A stretch of DNA of 64,000 nucleotides from an uncultured Capnocytophaga sp. (GTDB lineage: Bacteria; Bacteroidota; Bacteroidia; Flavobacteriales; Flavobacteriaceae). The DNA lies in the NCBI RefSeq assembly GCF_938029845.1, contig NZ_CALHGG010000027.1:1-64000 (forward strand), read 5' to 3'. Position numbers and translations under genes: made by a program. The notes below the pieces were generated by a model, which saw only the letters and a program-made list of their open reading frames with translations, was not told where the DNA came from and searched no databases. This document shows, one piece after another, positions 35,932 through 44,934 of this stretch (positions are counted from its first letter, which is position 1; every line of letters starts with the position of its first letter).

Positions 35932-37557
35932 ATGAAACCTCATTACCTCCTACTCCTACTGCTGAGCTCATGCGGACTACTTCACAAAAGCATCACTCCT
36001 CCCGATGTTTCCTCCTATCCCGCACAAATACCCGTGGTAGAGAACATTAAGGATTCTTTATACTACTTTGAGGATAACTACCTTATTAGAAACCAACAAG
36101 GTATATGGGAACTATACCTTTCGGGCAACCCTCTGCAACTGGGGCTCAACTCAGGGGCACTCACCCAAAGACTTTATTACAGACAAGACAGCTTGTTATT
36201 CAGCAAACTAAAAGATTTTGTCCCCTCCGAGCGGAAACAACACTTTCTCTACAAATTTCTCAAATGGTTCAATCGGGATATTGATAAGTATATACTCCCT
36301 AGCTATAGAGCAGAACTTTACGGACAATCCCGCTATTCGGATAGCCTTTTTGATTACATTGCCCCCAAGTACGAACGCAGTCTGTACCTGCATTCGGCAC
36401 ACGATATAGGTCATGCCCTACAAGACTTGATGTTGGTAGGCTGTTCCTCCTTGGCCGCTTGGGGCTCACACACTCAAGGGGAGCAACTCCTTATCGGACG
36501 TAATTTTGACTTTTACCTCTCCGACGATTTCGCTACTGAAAAGCTCGTCCGTTTTGTTCGGCCTACCGAGGGTTATCCTTTTATGTCCTATGCGTGGGGA
36601 GGTATGATCGGAGTCATGTCGGGTATGAATACCGAAGGACTTACAGTAACGATCAATGCAGGTAAGTCGAATATACCACTGAAGGCACGTACACCTATTT
36701 CGCTCCTATGTAGAGAAATATTACAATTCGCCTCCACCACAAAGAAAGCTATTACTATTGCCAAAAAACGAAAAGTATTTGTCTCCGAGGCGATTATGGT
36801 AGGTAGTGCCAAAGAAAGAAAAGCGGTTATTATAGAAGTCTCTCCCAAGAAATTCGGCGTATATGAAGTAACTAATGGGCTGCTACTCTGTACCAATCAC
36901 TTCCAAAGTACCCCCTATGCCAAGGACAAAAAGAACCGCAAACAAATCCAACAAACCCATACCGCCTATCGCTATAAAAAGCTCCAAGAACTTACCCAAG
37001 GTAAGAGACTTACCCCTACCCATATAGCCGCAATCTTGCGTAATACTGACGGACTAAAGGGCAAAGCTATTGGCTATGGGAATGAAAAGGCACTCAATCA
37101 ACTCTTGGCCTATCATAGTGTGATCTTCTCACCCGAGGAGCGTATCGCTTGGGTATCCACCGCTCCCTATCAGCTGGGGGAATACATAGCCTATGACCTC
37201 AAGGAGATTTTCAAAGGAGAAACATTTGCTCCTCATACAGTATATCCACAGACCCAGCGGAATATCCCTGCTGATCCTTTTGTGCAAACCCAAGCCTATA
37301 AGAATTATGAGCAATACCGACAGCTAGAACAGCAACTCACTGAACAACTGCGAGAGAAAGCACCTGTACAACCCACTGATTATCTTTTTCTTACGAGCCT
37401 AAACCCTGATTATTGGAAAGCTTATTACCTATTGGGGGAAGCCTATTGGGCAAATGGGCAGTACAAAGAGGCTAAAGAACAATATAAAATAGCACTCACC
37501 AAGGAGATTCCTTATACTGTAGAGCGGGAACAAATAGAAAAAAAGCTTAAGGATTAG
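35932..37557 (+). CDS. C45 family peptidase-like lipoprotein with C-terminal TPR
   Basis: A 541-residue predicted lipoprotein with signal MKPHYLLLLLLSSC and lipobox LSSC. The middle is an N-terminal-nucleophile hydrolase domain of the C45 (acyl-CoA:6-aminopenicillanate acyltransferase) type. The likely nucleophile is Cys171 in LVGCSSLAAWG, followed by the family blocks LLIGRNFDFY near 187 and WGGMIGVMSGMNTEGLTVTI near 222. Because the nucleophile is not at the very start, autocleavage before Cys171 is expected, releasing about 170 residues that include the lipid anchor, unless cleavage does not occur. Residues about 490-530 form a TPR-like helix pair (YWKAYYLLGEAYWANGQYKE). Substrate unknown. 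It may be cotranscribed with the TauE-like gene. Confidence 0.8.
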   Translation: MKPHYLLLLLLSSCGLLHKSITPPDVSSYPAQIPVVENIKDSLYYFEDNYLIRNQQGIWELYLSGNPLQLGLNSGALTQRLYYRQDSLLFSKLKDFVPSERKQHFLYKFLKWFNRDIDKYILPSYRAELYGQSRYSDSLFDYIAPKYERSLYLHSAHDIGHALQDLMLVGCSSLAAWGSHTQGEQLLIGRNFDFYLSDDFATEKLVRFVRPTEGYPFMSYAWGGMIGVMSGMNTEGLTVTINAGKSNIPLKARTPISLLCREILQFASTTKKAITIAKKRKVFVSEAIMVGSAKERKAVIIEVSPKKFGVYEVTNGLLLCTNHFQSTPYAKDKKNRKQIQQTHTAYRYKKLQELTQGKRLTPTHIAAILRNTDGLKGKAIGYGNEKALNQLLAYHSVIFSPEERIAWVSTAPYQLGEYIAYDLKEIFKGETFAPHTVYPQTQRNIPADPFVQTQAYKNYEQYRQLEQQLTEQLREKAPVQPTDYLFLTSLNPDYWKAYYLLGEAYWANGQYKEAKEQYKIALTKEIPYTVEREQIEKKLKD

Positions 37558-37600
37558 TCTTAAATATATAGTTAATTAAATTATAAAATTTATTCTTGTA

Positions 37601-39568
37601 TTGAAAAAAAATATAATTTTGCTCCCAAATAAATTCTACTCTTATGAAAAAACAAAAGTAAATTTTTGGATTATAGTTGCTCTATTATCCATTATAGCTT
37701 GTAACAAGCATGAAAATTTAGATGAGGAAAATACATCTAATCAATCTGAAACTATCCTTTCCATGTATGAAGAAAGAGGTGAAGAGTTAATCTTAGGAGC
37801 CAAATTAAAAAATCCATATTCTTTTGAGAATATGAAAAGAACACTAAGTATTATAGCTCAATCTAAGAACAAAACTACCCTTTCAAAAATACGAACTCTT
37901 GATGGAAAGAGTATCTTAGAAAATATAGATAATCTTACTCCCACTCATTATTATGTGGTGTTTTTGCCGGAGAATGATGATCATTTAGATATTTTAAATG
38001 AAATCATCTCCAGTAGGAAATTTGTATGTCGTGAGTTCCCTATGGACTATGAAATAAAACAATATGGAAATATCTATATAGATAAAAGGACAAAAAATCC
38101 TGACTACCCTGTTCTTTATGCGTCTATTCCTGCATCAGAGCCTATGCCTAATGTTCCTTATGAGAAGTTAGAAGATCTTTTTCTCATAGAAGAGGATGAT
38201 CTTGATGAAACCATAGAAATAGTATCTAATTATCTTGTTACTGATGAAGGAATAGAGAAGTTCCCAATGATAGACATAAGACATATTCAGGCTTCAGATA
38301 AACATAGTATACAAGCAGAAAGTATAAGTTTTTCAACAAAAGAACTCTCTACTGATGATGTTTTAAAAAATAGTCAATCTCTATTTGGTATTTTCAATAA
38401 ACGTTATTACCCTGAAGGTAATGTAAGAGTGCAAAATGCGGAAACAGGAATCTACGAACCTTTACGTAATGCTGAAATAGAGATCTATAATTGGTTTTTT
38501 AATGCTTATTGTTATACTGATAATAATGGTTATTTCCGCTGTAGAGAACGTTTCAGACGAGAAATGGGAGTTTATATCACCTTTAGGGGTGCTAATGCTA
38601 CTATTAGAAGTAGTTGGAATGAACTCTTAGGCATCAGAGTAAGTGATAAAATAGGAAATATTAGAAGGAGTAACAATGGAAGAACCTTTAATATAGATTA
38701 TAGTGATAAACATATATGGCGTAAGGCTATTGCTCATAATTCCTTACAATACTTTAATGAATATATGGTTGCTCAAGGAATAGGACAAAGAGCTAACAGA
38801 CTCAATATTTGGGTGTTTGGAGGTGATAAGAACAATGGAATGACTCCTATGCTACAAGTAAATGGATACTCTCCCTATATCTATAGAAATCTTTTCTCAG
38901 GTTGGTTTCGTTTTTTAACTCCTCTAACTATTCCTATTGCAAAAACTCTTGCTATTCGTAAAAGTTTACTTCCTGATGTTATCTTTACTTTCAATAATGA
39001 TGGACAGAAGAAACTAGAAAAACTTGTCTTCCATGAACTAGCTCATTCCATTCATGCTCGACAAACAGGTAGTTATTTTTGGAATTATTTTACCCATAAA
39101 ACAACTGAGAATATTGTAGATTCAGGTTTTAAAGATCCCTATAGGAATGGTACCTACCCTTACCCTAAAGATGCAATGCTTATTGCCTTATGTGAAGGAT
39201 GGGGTAATTTTATAGAAAATAAATCCATCTATGATAGATATTCAGACGCTAATTACTCTTGTGAAAATTTTGAGATGTACACTACTCCTACAGAGGAAAA
39301 AAACACAAGATTGAAAGGTTGGTTTTTACATGGATTAATGTGGGATTTGACAGACGGGGTAACAGATAGTGTTTTCTTAAAAAAAGGTACTGACCCTAAT
39401 TTCTTAATCTCTAGAGGGACTGATAATGTACAAATTAGTATAAAAGACCTATTTAATGCTTTGCAGAAAGATGTTTATACAGGTTATGATCTTAAACACT
39501 TACTAAAACGAAATCATCCTTCTCAAAGTCAAGATATAGAATTATTGTTTAACGCTTATGGATATTAA
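37601..39568 (+). CDS. AT-rich HELAH metalloprotease-like lipoprotein with probable start-site frameshift
   Basis: The longest frame begins at a TTG (37601), but the -7 box TAATTTTG (37614-37621) lies downstream of it. The natural ATG at 37644 is one base out of frame: it reads ATG-A6-C and meets TAA after five codons. With seven A residues it would give MKKTKVNFWIIVALLSIIAC, a textbook lipoprotein signal with lipobox IIAC in frame with the rest. The body has a carboxypeptidase-regulatory-like beta domain (around residues 270-340) and a gluzincin site VFHELAHSIHARQ near 475-488 followed by EGWGNFIENKS, a possible third ligand. I do not recognise a named family. Base composition is clearly more AT-rich than its neighbours. 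Confidence 0.7.
   Translation: MKKNIILLPNKFYSYEKTKVNFWIIVALLSIIACNKHENLDEENTSNQSETILSMYEERGEELILGAKLKNPYSFENMKRTLSIIAQSKNKTTLSKIRTLDGKSILENIDNLTPTHYYVVFLPENDDHLDILNEIISSRKFVCREFPMDYEIKQYGNIYIDKRTKNPDYPVLYASIPASEPMPNVPYEKLEDLFLIEEDDLDETIEIVSNYLVTDEGIEKFPMIDIRHIQASDKHSIQAESISFSTKELSTDDVLKNSQSLFGIFNKRYYPEGNVRVQNAETGIYEPLRNAEIEIYNWFFNAYCYTDNNGYFRCRERFRREMGVYITFRGANATIRSSWNELLGIRVSDKIGNIRRSNNGRTFNIDYSDKHIWRKAIAHNSLQYFNEYMVAQGIGQRANRLNIWVFGGDKNNGMTPMLQVNGYSPYIYRNLFSGWFRFLTPLTIPIAKTLAIRKSLLPDVIFTFNNDGQKKLEKLVFHELAHSIHARQTGSYFWNYFTHKTTENIVDSGFKDPYRNGTYPYPKDAMLIALCEGWGNFIENKSIYDRYSDANYSCENFEMYTTPTEEKNTRLKGWFLHGLMWDLTDGVTDSVFLKKGTDPNFLISRGTDNVQISIKDLFNALQKDVYTGYDLKHLLKRNHPSQSQDIELLFNAYGY
37614..37621 (+). 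promoter_or_regulatory. Candidate -7 box of the HELAH protease gene
   Basis: TAATTTTG, with the expected transcription start near 37628. That start is upstream of the ATG at 37644 and downstream of the TTG at 37601. Confidence 0.5.
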
Positions 39569-39570
39569 TT

Positions 39571-40062
39571 ATGAAATTTTTTATTATACCTGTTTTTAGT
39601 ATATTTTTGACTGGGCTTTGTGGAAATAATCATGATCATAATCATTATGAATCAAAAGACTTTAGATTTATTCCTCAAAAAGAAACCTATCATGTAGGAG
39701 ACACTATTCAAATTGATTTTTCCCTTCCTGTTAAAACTTTTGATAACATTTTCTTAGTAAATGAATTAGGACATATACCCCCACTATTAAAAACATATAT
39801 ATACGTAAATAGCCCTTGTAAAGAAAGTACCACTCTTTTAGAAAATGACAGAAAAAAAGATGCTATTGAAGTCATTCTTGAATATAATGAAATAAGAAAA
39901 ATTTATTTGCTTAAAAATAAAATTTCGTTCATCGTAAATCAACCTAATGATAAATATTTTTTTAAATATTGTGCTCCTATGAATCGTTTCATTGAATTAA
40001 ATTCATCTAATTATATGGTAATTAATGTTCCTAATACTACCTTTAAAGTAATTGAAAGGTAA
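39571..40062 (+). CDS. Small exported protein of unknown function, partner of the HELAH protease
   Basis: 163 residues with an N-terminal hydrophobic signal (MKFFIIPVFSIFLTGLCGNN). The Cys at 17 could be lipidated, but Leu at the -1 position makes the lipobox poor. A His-rich stretch follows (HDHNHYESKD), then a beta-sandwich-like part with YHVGDTIQIDFSLP near residue 45, a pattern seen in Ig-like or copper-binding periplasmic domains. It begins 2 bp after the protease stop, so the two genes are one transcription unit. It has the same AT-rich composition, suggesting they arrived together. Function not recognised. Confidence 0.65.
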   Translation: MKFFIIPVFSIFLTGLCGNNHDHNHYESKDFRFIPQKETYHVGDTIQIDFSLPVKTFDNIFLVNELGHIPPLLKTYIYVNSPCKESTTLLENDRKKDAIEVILEYNEIRKIYLLKNKISFIVNQPNDKYFFKYCAPMNRFIELNSSNYMVINVPNTTFKVIER

Positions 40063-40138
40063 TAGTTTTGCAAACTATGTAACTTGATATTCAATAACTT
40101 TTCAAAAATAGAGTTGTTACAAGGTTCTATAATACAAA

Positions 40139-40250
40139 TCAATAGTTAAAATACTATTTGCTAACTTTTTAAGAAACAATAAATTGCGTCTCTATCCCAA
40201 GACTATTCCTTGTTTAGTATAGTCTTCCATAAAGACGCAATTTATTGATT
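40139..40250 (+). repeat. MITE-like palindromic element, copy 5 (decayed)
   Basis: Left flank AATAGTTAAAATACTATTTG, first arm AACAATAAATTGCGTCT, spacer with TTGTTTAGTATAGTCTTCC, and second arm AGACGCAATTTATTG. It lies between the AT-rich insert and the convergent lipoprotein gene. Confidence 0.65.
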
Positions 40251-40278
40251 TTCAAATTCAGTCACTAAAGAAAGTCTC

Positions 40279-41349
40279 CTAGAGATTTTTTTCTAAAAAT
40301 CCCCAGAATTCTTCAAAAGGAACTTCACCAAAGTCTTTGGTAGAGAGTTGAAGTTCTTTTTTCCCATCTTGGTAAGTGATCATTCCTAAACGATGCAGTA
40401 AGACCTTGTCTCCCTCTACCTGAAAGGTAATATAATAGTCTTTGTTATTATCACTGTCCTCTTCTGAATACTTGACGTGTTGTTCTATGGTGAAGTATTT
40501 CCCTTTGGTTACTAGATTAAACTGGCTGTTATACATAAGTGTATAGGGGTAATAACAGTGCTCATAAAGCAACTGGTAGCTATCCTTCCCATCACTTAGA
40601 AGCAGAGCGAACAATGTAGTACTTACTTCGCTGTCTTTGGGGGTGAAGATATACACATAATCCTGCCTACCATCCCCATTAAGGTCTGCGTCAGCTGATC
40701 TGCCCTTGGTTAAGAGATAATGTACCGACTCCATACGCTTAACAAAAAGGGAAGTAACTGTAATTGGCAGTCTATCTTTATAGGGGCTGATAAGCTGTTC
40801 CGTCTCTTGATTTATCTTGTCTTGGTACTTTCCCCATGTGTCATTGGAGATTTCTAAGGGTGCCCCCTTAGTCCATTTGCTATCCTTAAGGCTATAGGTA
40901 ATGATCTCTGCAGGGTCTGTTGTCTCAGCCGTAGCGGACGATTTTAGGTATTTCTTATCTATAACCACAAGGAGGGCATTGAAGTTTTGGGCAATTTGCA
41001 CAGGCGACATATCCTTGATAGGATTAAAGACCACATCGACCCATTCCTGTTCATAATCACCATACATAGCCGCCTGCACCACCTTGAGATCAAACTGTTC
41101 ATTCTTAGGATAAAGATACAAATCCACCTTTCCGAAAGGATTCTCCTCTATAGGGCAAGCGTTATGAGTGTAGTAATAGCCACACTTAACAAATTTTGCT
41201 CGCTCATCTAAGTTAAAACGTGCACAACTAATGATCTTATAGAGCGCTTGCTCTACTTGATCCGTTAGCGGTACCTCATTAATAGTGGGTGTGTGCTTAG
41301 GGCAACCCCACAAAAGAAGTGCTAAAAAAACAAGGAGGATTCTATACAT
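40279..41349 (-). CDS. Lipoprotein of unknown function with an FG-GAP-like calcium loop
   Basis: A 356-residue predicted lipoprotein with signal MYRILLVFLALLLWGC and lipobox LWGC. The mature part has a Cys-bearing N-terminal region (SCARFNLDERAKFVKCGYYY) and a middle alpha/beta stretch. Near residue 224 is a DADLNGDGRQDYVYIFTP motif, a DxDxNGDGxxD loop typical of FG-GAP/VCBS or EF-hand-like calcium sites. No family name can be given. It is monocistronic on present evidence: convergent to the AT-rich insert and separated by over 200 bp from the next gene upstream. Confidence 0.7.
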   Translation of the reverse strand: MYRILLVFLALLLWGCPKHTPTINEVPLTDQVEQALYKIISCARFNLDERAKFVKCGYYYTHNACPIEENPFGKVDLYLYPKNEQFDLKVVQAAMYGDYEQEWVDVVFNPIKDMSPVQIAQNFNALLVVIDKKYLKSSATAETTDPAEIITYSLKDSKWTKGAPLEISNDTWGKYQDKINQETEQLISPYKDRLPITVTSLFVKRMESVHYLLTKGRSADADLNGDGRQDYVYIFTPKDSEVSTTLFALLLSDGKDSYQLLYEHCYYPYTLMYNSQFNLVTKGKYFTIEQHVKYSEEDSDNNKDYYITFQVEGDKVLLHRLGMITYQDGKKELQLSTKDFGEVPFEEFWGFLEKNL

Positions 41350-41408
41350 ATTATAATTTTATTTTATAAGGTACAACAAATAGAGATATCATAAATATCT
41401 ACAAATAA

Positions 41409-41431
41409 AGACGCAATAAACTCACGTCTCT
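41409..41431. repeat. Single decayed palindrome of the MITE-like family
   Basis: AGACGCAATAAACTCACGTCT followed by CTACC, a mutated first arm without a detectable second arm. Confidence 0.5.
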
Positions 41432-41509
41432 ACCTTGTTTACGCAATTTTGCCCCTACACCTGCTCATATCATTTTTTCACAACCCGCTTCCAATTGTCT
41501 ATAACTTTT

Positions 41510-41557
41510 CACCCACATACCCAGCTCCAAGTATTCGCTGGCTTTACTTTTCACTCT
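41510..41557 (-). repeat. Stop-codon-associated hairpin repeat, copy 3
   Basis: It is nearly identical to the copy at 8199-8240: the minus strand reads AAAGCCAGCGAATACTTGG then AGCTGGGTATGTGGGTGAA. It starts about 15 bp after the stop codon at 41558. Confidence 0.55.
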
Positions 41558-42337
41558 TCATTTTTCACTTTTCACTGAAAAGTATTCTATCTGTCGTTCA
41601 ATAATAGTCATAGGTTTACCGTCTTGATATTCAAAGCGTCCAATCCAGTTCCCTTTTTTATCATATTTGTACTCAAAACTCTTCTTCTGAGCAAAATTCT
41701 TATTCAACAGCGAGATAATCCTATCACAATCCCCATGGCTATTGTAGCGATATTTAGCCTTATTGAGAATATTCTCCCCCTTATCCACTATATGTTGTTC
41801 CTGTTCTAAGAGGCGCCCCTTATGGTCATAGGTAGAATTGAACTTGGCAGAGAAATCATCGCGTAGGAAGTTACTTTCGGTTTCTCTTCCTGCCTGATCA
41901 TAGACGAAAAAGGCGGAATACTGTAACGTCCCCTCTTGGTCATAAGTCTCCTCTTTAGTTACATTGCCCCTTCCATCACAATTGAACACGGTAATACCTA
42001 CTTTTTCCCTTTTAGGATCCAAGTGTATTTTGTATTTTTTTACTTTCTGCTTGCTATAAGTGTATTCATAGCGTAGTGTTTCGGCATTGCGCTCATCGAA
42101 GAATATTTCCTTGACAAGATTACCCTGTGCATCAAAGGTCTTTTCTATGTTCATCTCGGCGATAAGCGGCCCCTTTTGAGCTACTGTGCCATTTTCCTTG
42201 ACATGGTAACCCCTGATACGAAGTGTTTTCACGCCCTTGTGCAGATATTCACGCTCCCAATCTGTCCTTTCTTGAGCATAGGAGAGACAGACGAAGGCGA
42301 AGAGGTTAAGTATATGTAACCAATTGCGTGTATTCAT
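41558..42337 (-). CDS. Secreted YD-repeat-like protein
   Basis: 259 residues with signal peptide (LHILNLFAFVCLSYAQ). The body is a run of degenerate RHS/YD-like beta-hairpin repeats: FDAQGNLVKEIFFD, CDGRGNVTKEETYD, YDQAGRETESNFL, YDHKGRLLEQEQH, YNSHGDCDRIIS and YDKKGNWIGRFEY. Each turn follows a YDxxGxx pattern. There is no toxin tip or shell domain, so this is not an RHS polymorphic toxin but a small extracellular beta protein. It starts 5 bp after the antiporter stop and should be cotranscribed. The pseudogene at 43726-44862 is related in kind. Confidence 0.75.
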   Translation of the reverse strand: MNTRNWLHILNLFAFVCLSYAQERTDWEREYLHKGVKTLRIRGYHVKENGTVAQKGPLIAEMNIEKTFDAQGNLVKEIFFDERNAETLRYEYTYSKQKVKKYKIHLDPKREKVGITVFNCDGRGNVTKEETYDQEGTLQYSAFFVYDQAGRETESNFLRDDFSAKFNSTYDHKGRLLEQEQHIVDKGENILNKAKYRYNSHGDCDRIISLLNKNFAQKKSFEYKYDKKGNWIGRFEYQDGKPMTIIERQIEYFSVKSEK

Positions 42338-42342
42338 CTCAT

Positions 42343-43662
42343 TTACAAATCGTTTTGAGTATTTAACTTGCGCTGATGTGCCGCTTTTATACGCTTAAGG
42401 CGAATCATCACCTCGTCTCGGTGCAAGGCATCTTTGGCAACCTTACCCACGGTAAGTCCCTGTACTAAAATGGAGAAAAGCACCACGATATAAGTAATTT
42501 GTAAGAGGGTTTCCTTCATTGTCCCTTGATCTTGAGGAATAGAAAGTACCAAGGCGATAGAAACGCCTCCTCGTACCCCTCCCCATACCATGGTAATAAG
42601 GGAACCTCGTGAATAAGAACTCACCTTGCGCAGAATCGTCTGGGCTGGAATATAGATAGCCAAGGCACGCCCCAAAAGACATACCGCAATGGCAATACCC
42701 CCCAAGAGGAACTGCTTGTCTAAATTATCTATCAAAAGCATCTCAAACCCGATAAAAAGGAAGAGAATAGCATTCATGATTTCATCGACAATCGCCCAAA
42801 ACTTACTCAGGTAATCCCTGTTCTCCTCACTGCTGGCCTTCTTACCTACATTCCCTACAAAAAGTCCCGCAATCACCATAGCCAAAGGTGATGATACATG
42901 GGAAGCCTTAGCTATCAAGAAACCGCCCATTACCACCGCAAGGGTTACCAATACGCTCACGTGGTAGTCATCCGCCTTCTTCATCATCTCGGAGGCGATC
43001 CAACCCAAGATAGCCCCTAAGAATATCCCTCCCCCTGCTTCCAAGAGAAAGAGCTTAGTGATAGTATTGAACGAAGGTTCGAAAGTAGCATCGGTAGCCA
43101 GCTTAAGTACTACGGCAAACATCACTACCGCTACCCCATCATTGAAAAGGGATTCACCTGTGATCTTTGTCTCAATACGCTTAGGCACATTGGCCTGCTT
43201 GAGTACGCCCAAAACCACAATGGGATCAGTGGGTGAGATGAGTGTTCCAAAAAGCAAGCAATATACATAAGGAATATCAATGCCAACCCAATGGGCAATA
43301 TAGTAAAGCAATCCTGAGATGATAAAAGCTGAGAGCACTACACTTACCGTTGCGTAAGTAAGGATCGGAAGTTTGTATTCTTTTAGGTCGGAGACATTGA
43401 TATGCAAAGCCGCTGCAAAAAGTAAGAAGTTAAGCATGGCACTCATTAGGATTTCTGTGAAGTTAAACCCTTGTAAGAAAGCCTCTAACTTATGCGCGAG
43501 ATCCGAGAAGACAGCACCCCCGAAAAGGCGTATCCCTACCGACACCATCATGGCAATAACCATAATTCCGATAGTCATAGGGAGCTTTACATATCTAACA
43601 TTTACATAAGAAAACAAAGCGGCCAATACAATAATCACCGAAAAAGCGTAATATAATTCCAT
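42343..43662 (-). CDS. Cation:proton antiporter, CPA1 family (NhaP/YjcE-like)
   Basis: A 439-residue inner-membrane transporter with about 12 hydrophobic helices that exchanges Na+ or K+ for protons. Family motifs are [17 protein letters not shown] near 138-154 (the TDP of the unwound helix), [18 protein letters not shown] near 169 (the ESLFND ion-binding signature with the essential Asp) and [17 protein letters not shown] near 361 (conserved Arg). Length is normal for the bacterial short form without a C-terminal regulatory domain. The -7 box TATTTTTG at 43680-43687 is 18 bp from the ATG. A YD-repeat protein follows in the same unit. Confidence 0.92.
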   Translation of the reverse strand: MELYYAFSVIIVLAALFSYVNVRYVKLPMTIGIMVIAMMVSVGIRLFGGAVFSDLAHKLEAFLQGFNFTEILMSAMLNFLLFAAALHINVSDLKEYKLPILTYATVSVVLSAFIISGLLYYIAHWVGIDIPYVYCLLFGTLISPTDPIVVLGVLKQANVPKRIETKITGESLFNDGVAVVMFAVVLKLATDATFEPSFNTITKLFLLEAGGGIFLGAILGWIASEMMKKADDYHVSVLVTLAVVMGGFLIAKASHVSSPLAMVIAGLFVGNVGKKASSEENRDYLSKFWAIVDEIMNAILFLFIGFEMLLIDNLDKQFLLGGIAIAVCLLGRALAIYIPAQTILRKVSSYSRGSLITMVWGGVRGGVSIALVLSIPQDQGTMKETLLQITYIVVLFSILVQGLTVGKVAKDALHRDEVMIRLKRIKAAHQRKLNTQNDL

Positions 43663-43679
43663 ATTATTTTTTATTTGCG

Positions 43680-43687
43680 CAAAAATA
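43680..43687 (-). promoter_or_regulatory. Candidate -7 box of the antiporter gene
   Basis: TATTTTTG on the minus strand, 18 bp from the ATG at 43662. Confidence 0.45.
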
Positions 43688-43725
43688 CAAAAATAATGAT
43701 AAATGACAAACGACTAAAGACAATT

Positions 43726-44862
43726 TTATTCCCTATAATATTCTATTTCGTATCTAGATAATTCTACGGGGGAATCACTTATAATAAGCCTTTCTACAAG
43801 ATTGTGATATGTATCCTCTTGATAATAGTGTTGCTTTCTATAAGTTTCTCCTTCTTGACTAACATAAACCTCTTCTACAAGATGCTGACACGCATCATAA
43901 CATTCACGCCAACGAAGTTTCCCATCTCCAAAATTAGACTTACATAATAGATTACCTTCTAAATCATACGCATAATAAGTATGTCCATGAGTGGCACCTT
44001 GAGCTAGTATACTATCACTAAGATATTGATCCATTATCTCAAAGAGTTTACCATTGGTATTATATTTATAATATCTTATAGCATTATTATATATAAGTGT
44101 TCCTTCTTTATATTGCGTTGCGCTCAATTCATAAATATATTCTTCAATAATTCTCCCTAAATTATCATATTTCTATGTATTCTTTTTTATTTCATCTTTA
44201 TATCCATTAGTTACATATATTTTTTTATAACTTATTTGTCTACTTTCATTATCATAATTATATATTTCTTTATAGAAATAGTTATTTTTATCAGTAAATA
44301 AAATTTTTTATATAATATTACCATATTCGTCATAAGTATATATAGCTTTTTCTCCTTTGAGTAAATCCGAATCACATTTTTCTTCCTCCATTAACCTATT
44401 TTTATCATCGTAAATATAATTCGTATAATATATATACTTATATTGGTTATTATATGTTTGAAGAAAATCTCCTTCTTTGAATATTTTTTGCATCAATTTT
44501 CCTTTCTCATTATACAAATATTTACTCTCGGATATATAATACAAAGAATCCGTTTGCTCTTTCACTTGCTGATATTCCTTTACTATATTTCCTTTAGAAT
44601 CAAAGAAGTATTCTATCTCAAAGTAAGGTGTCTCACTCCATCGGGAAAAAATAGAATCCTTTTGAGATAGTTTTTGGAAGATGGGGGTATAACTCCGCTC
44701 CTTATAACGCTTTACCTGCCCTTTGAGTGAGGGCTCATTAGGAATTTTTGTGATGACCTCTTCTTGGTGCGATAAGACCTCTTTTTTGTGGGAAGTCGCT
44801 ATCTGTCGGGAAGCACAACCCAAAAGGGAAAGATAAATCACTATAAAGGCAGCTTTTTTCAT
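43726..44862 (-). pseudogene. YD-repeat-like lipoprotein pseudogene with two in-frame stops
   Basis: A single frame runs from the ATG at 44860-44862 (MKKAAFIVIYLSLLGC, lipobox LLGC) to 43726 and is broken only by TAA at 44308-44310 and TAG at 44173-44175. Between and after them the YD-like pattern continues without frame change (YDNESRQISYKKIYV, YDNLGRIIEEYIYE, YNTNGKLFEIMDQY, YDLEGNLLCKSNF). The lesions are therefore nonsense substitutions, not frameshifts. The -7 box TATCTTTG at 44878-44885 is intact. The middle third is markedly AT-rich. The first 184 codons could still yield a short lipoprotein. Confidence 0.8.
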
Positions 44863-44934
44863 AATTGCTTTTTTGGGCAAAGATAATAAAAAAACAAGCT
44901 CTAGTTTCAGAAATTATCCAACTTATATAACCTC

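Noticed and set aside
41558-42337. RHS toxin interpretation of the YD-repeat proteins
   Set aside because: There is no RHS core end motif, no variable C-terminal toxin and no immunity gene; the proteins are short and carry signal peptides.
28020-44862. Reassignment of TAG as a sense codon to explain the in-frame ambers
   Set aside because: TAG ends apparently normal genes in this window (fixH, the WYL regulator gene), and one of the three internal stops is TAA.
44308-44880. Treating the upstream part of the YD pseudogene as an independent 184-190 residue gene
   Set aside because: The repeat pattern continues in the same frame past the stop, so it is the front of a longer broken gene.
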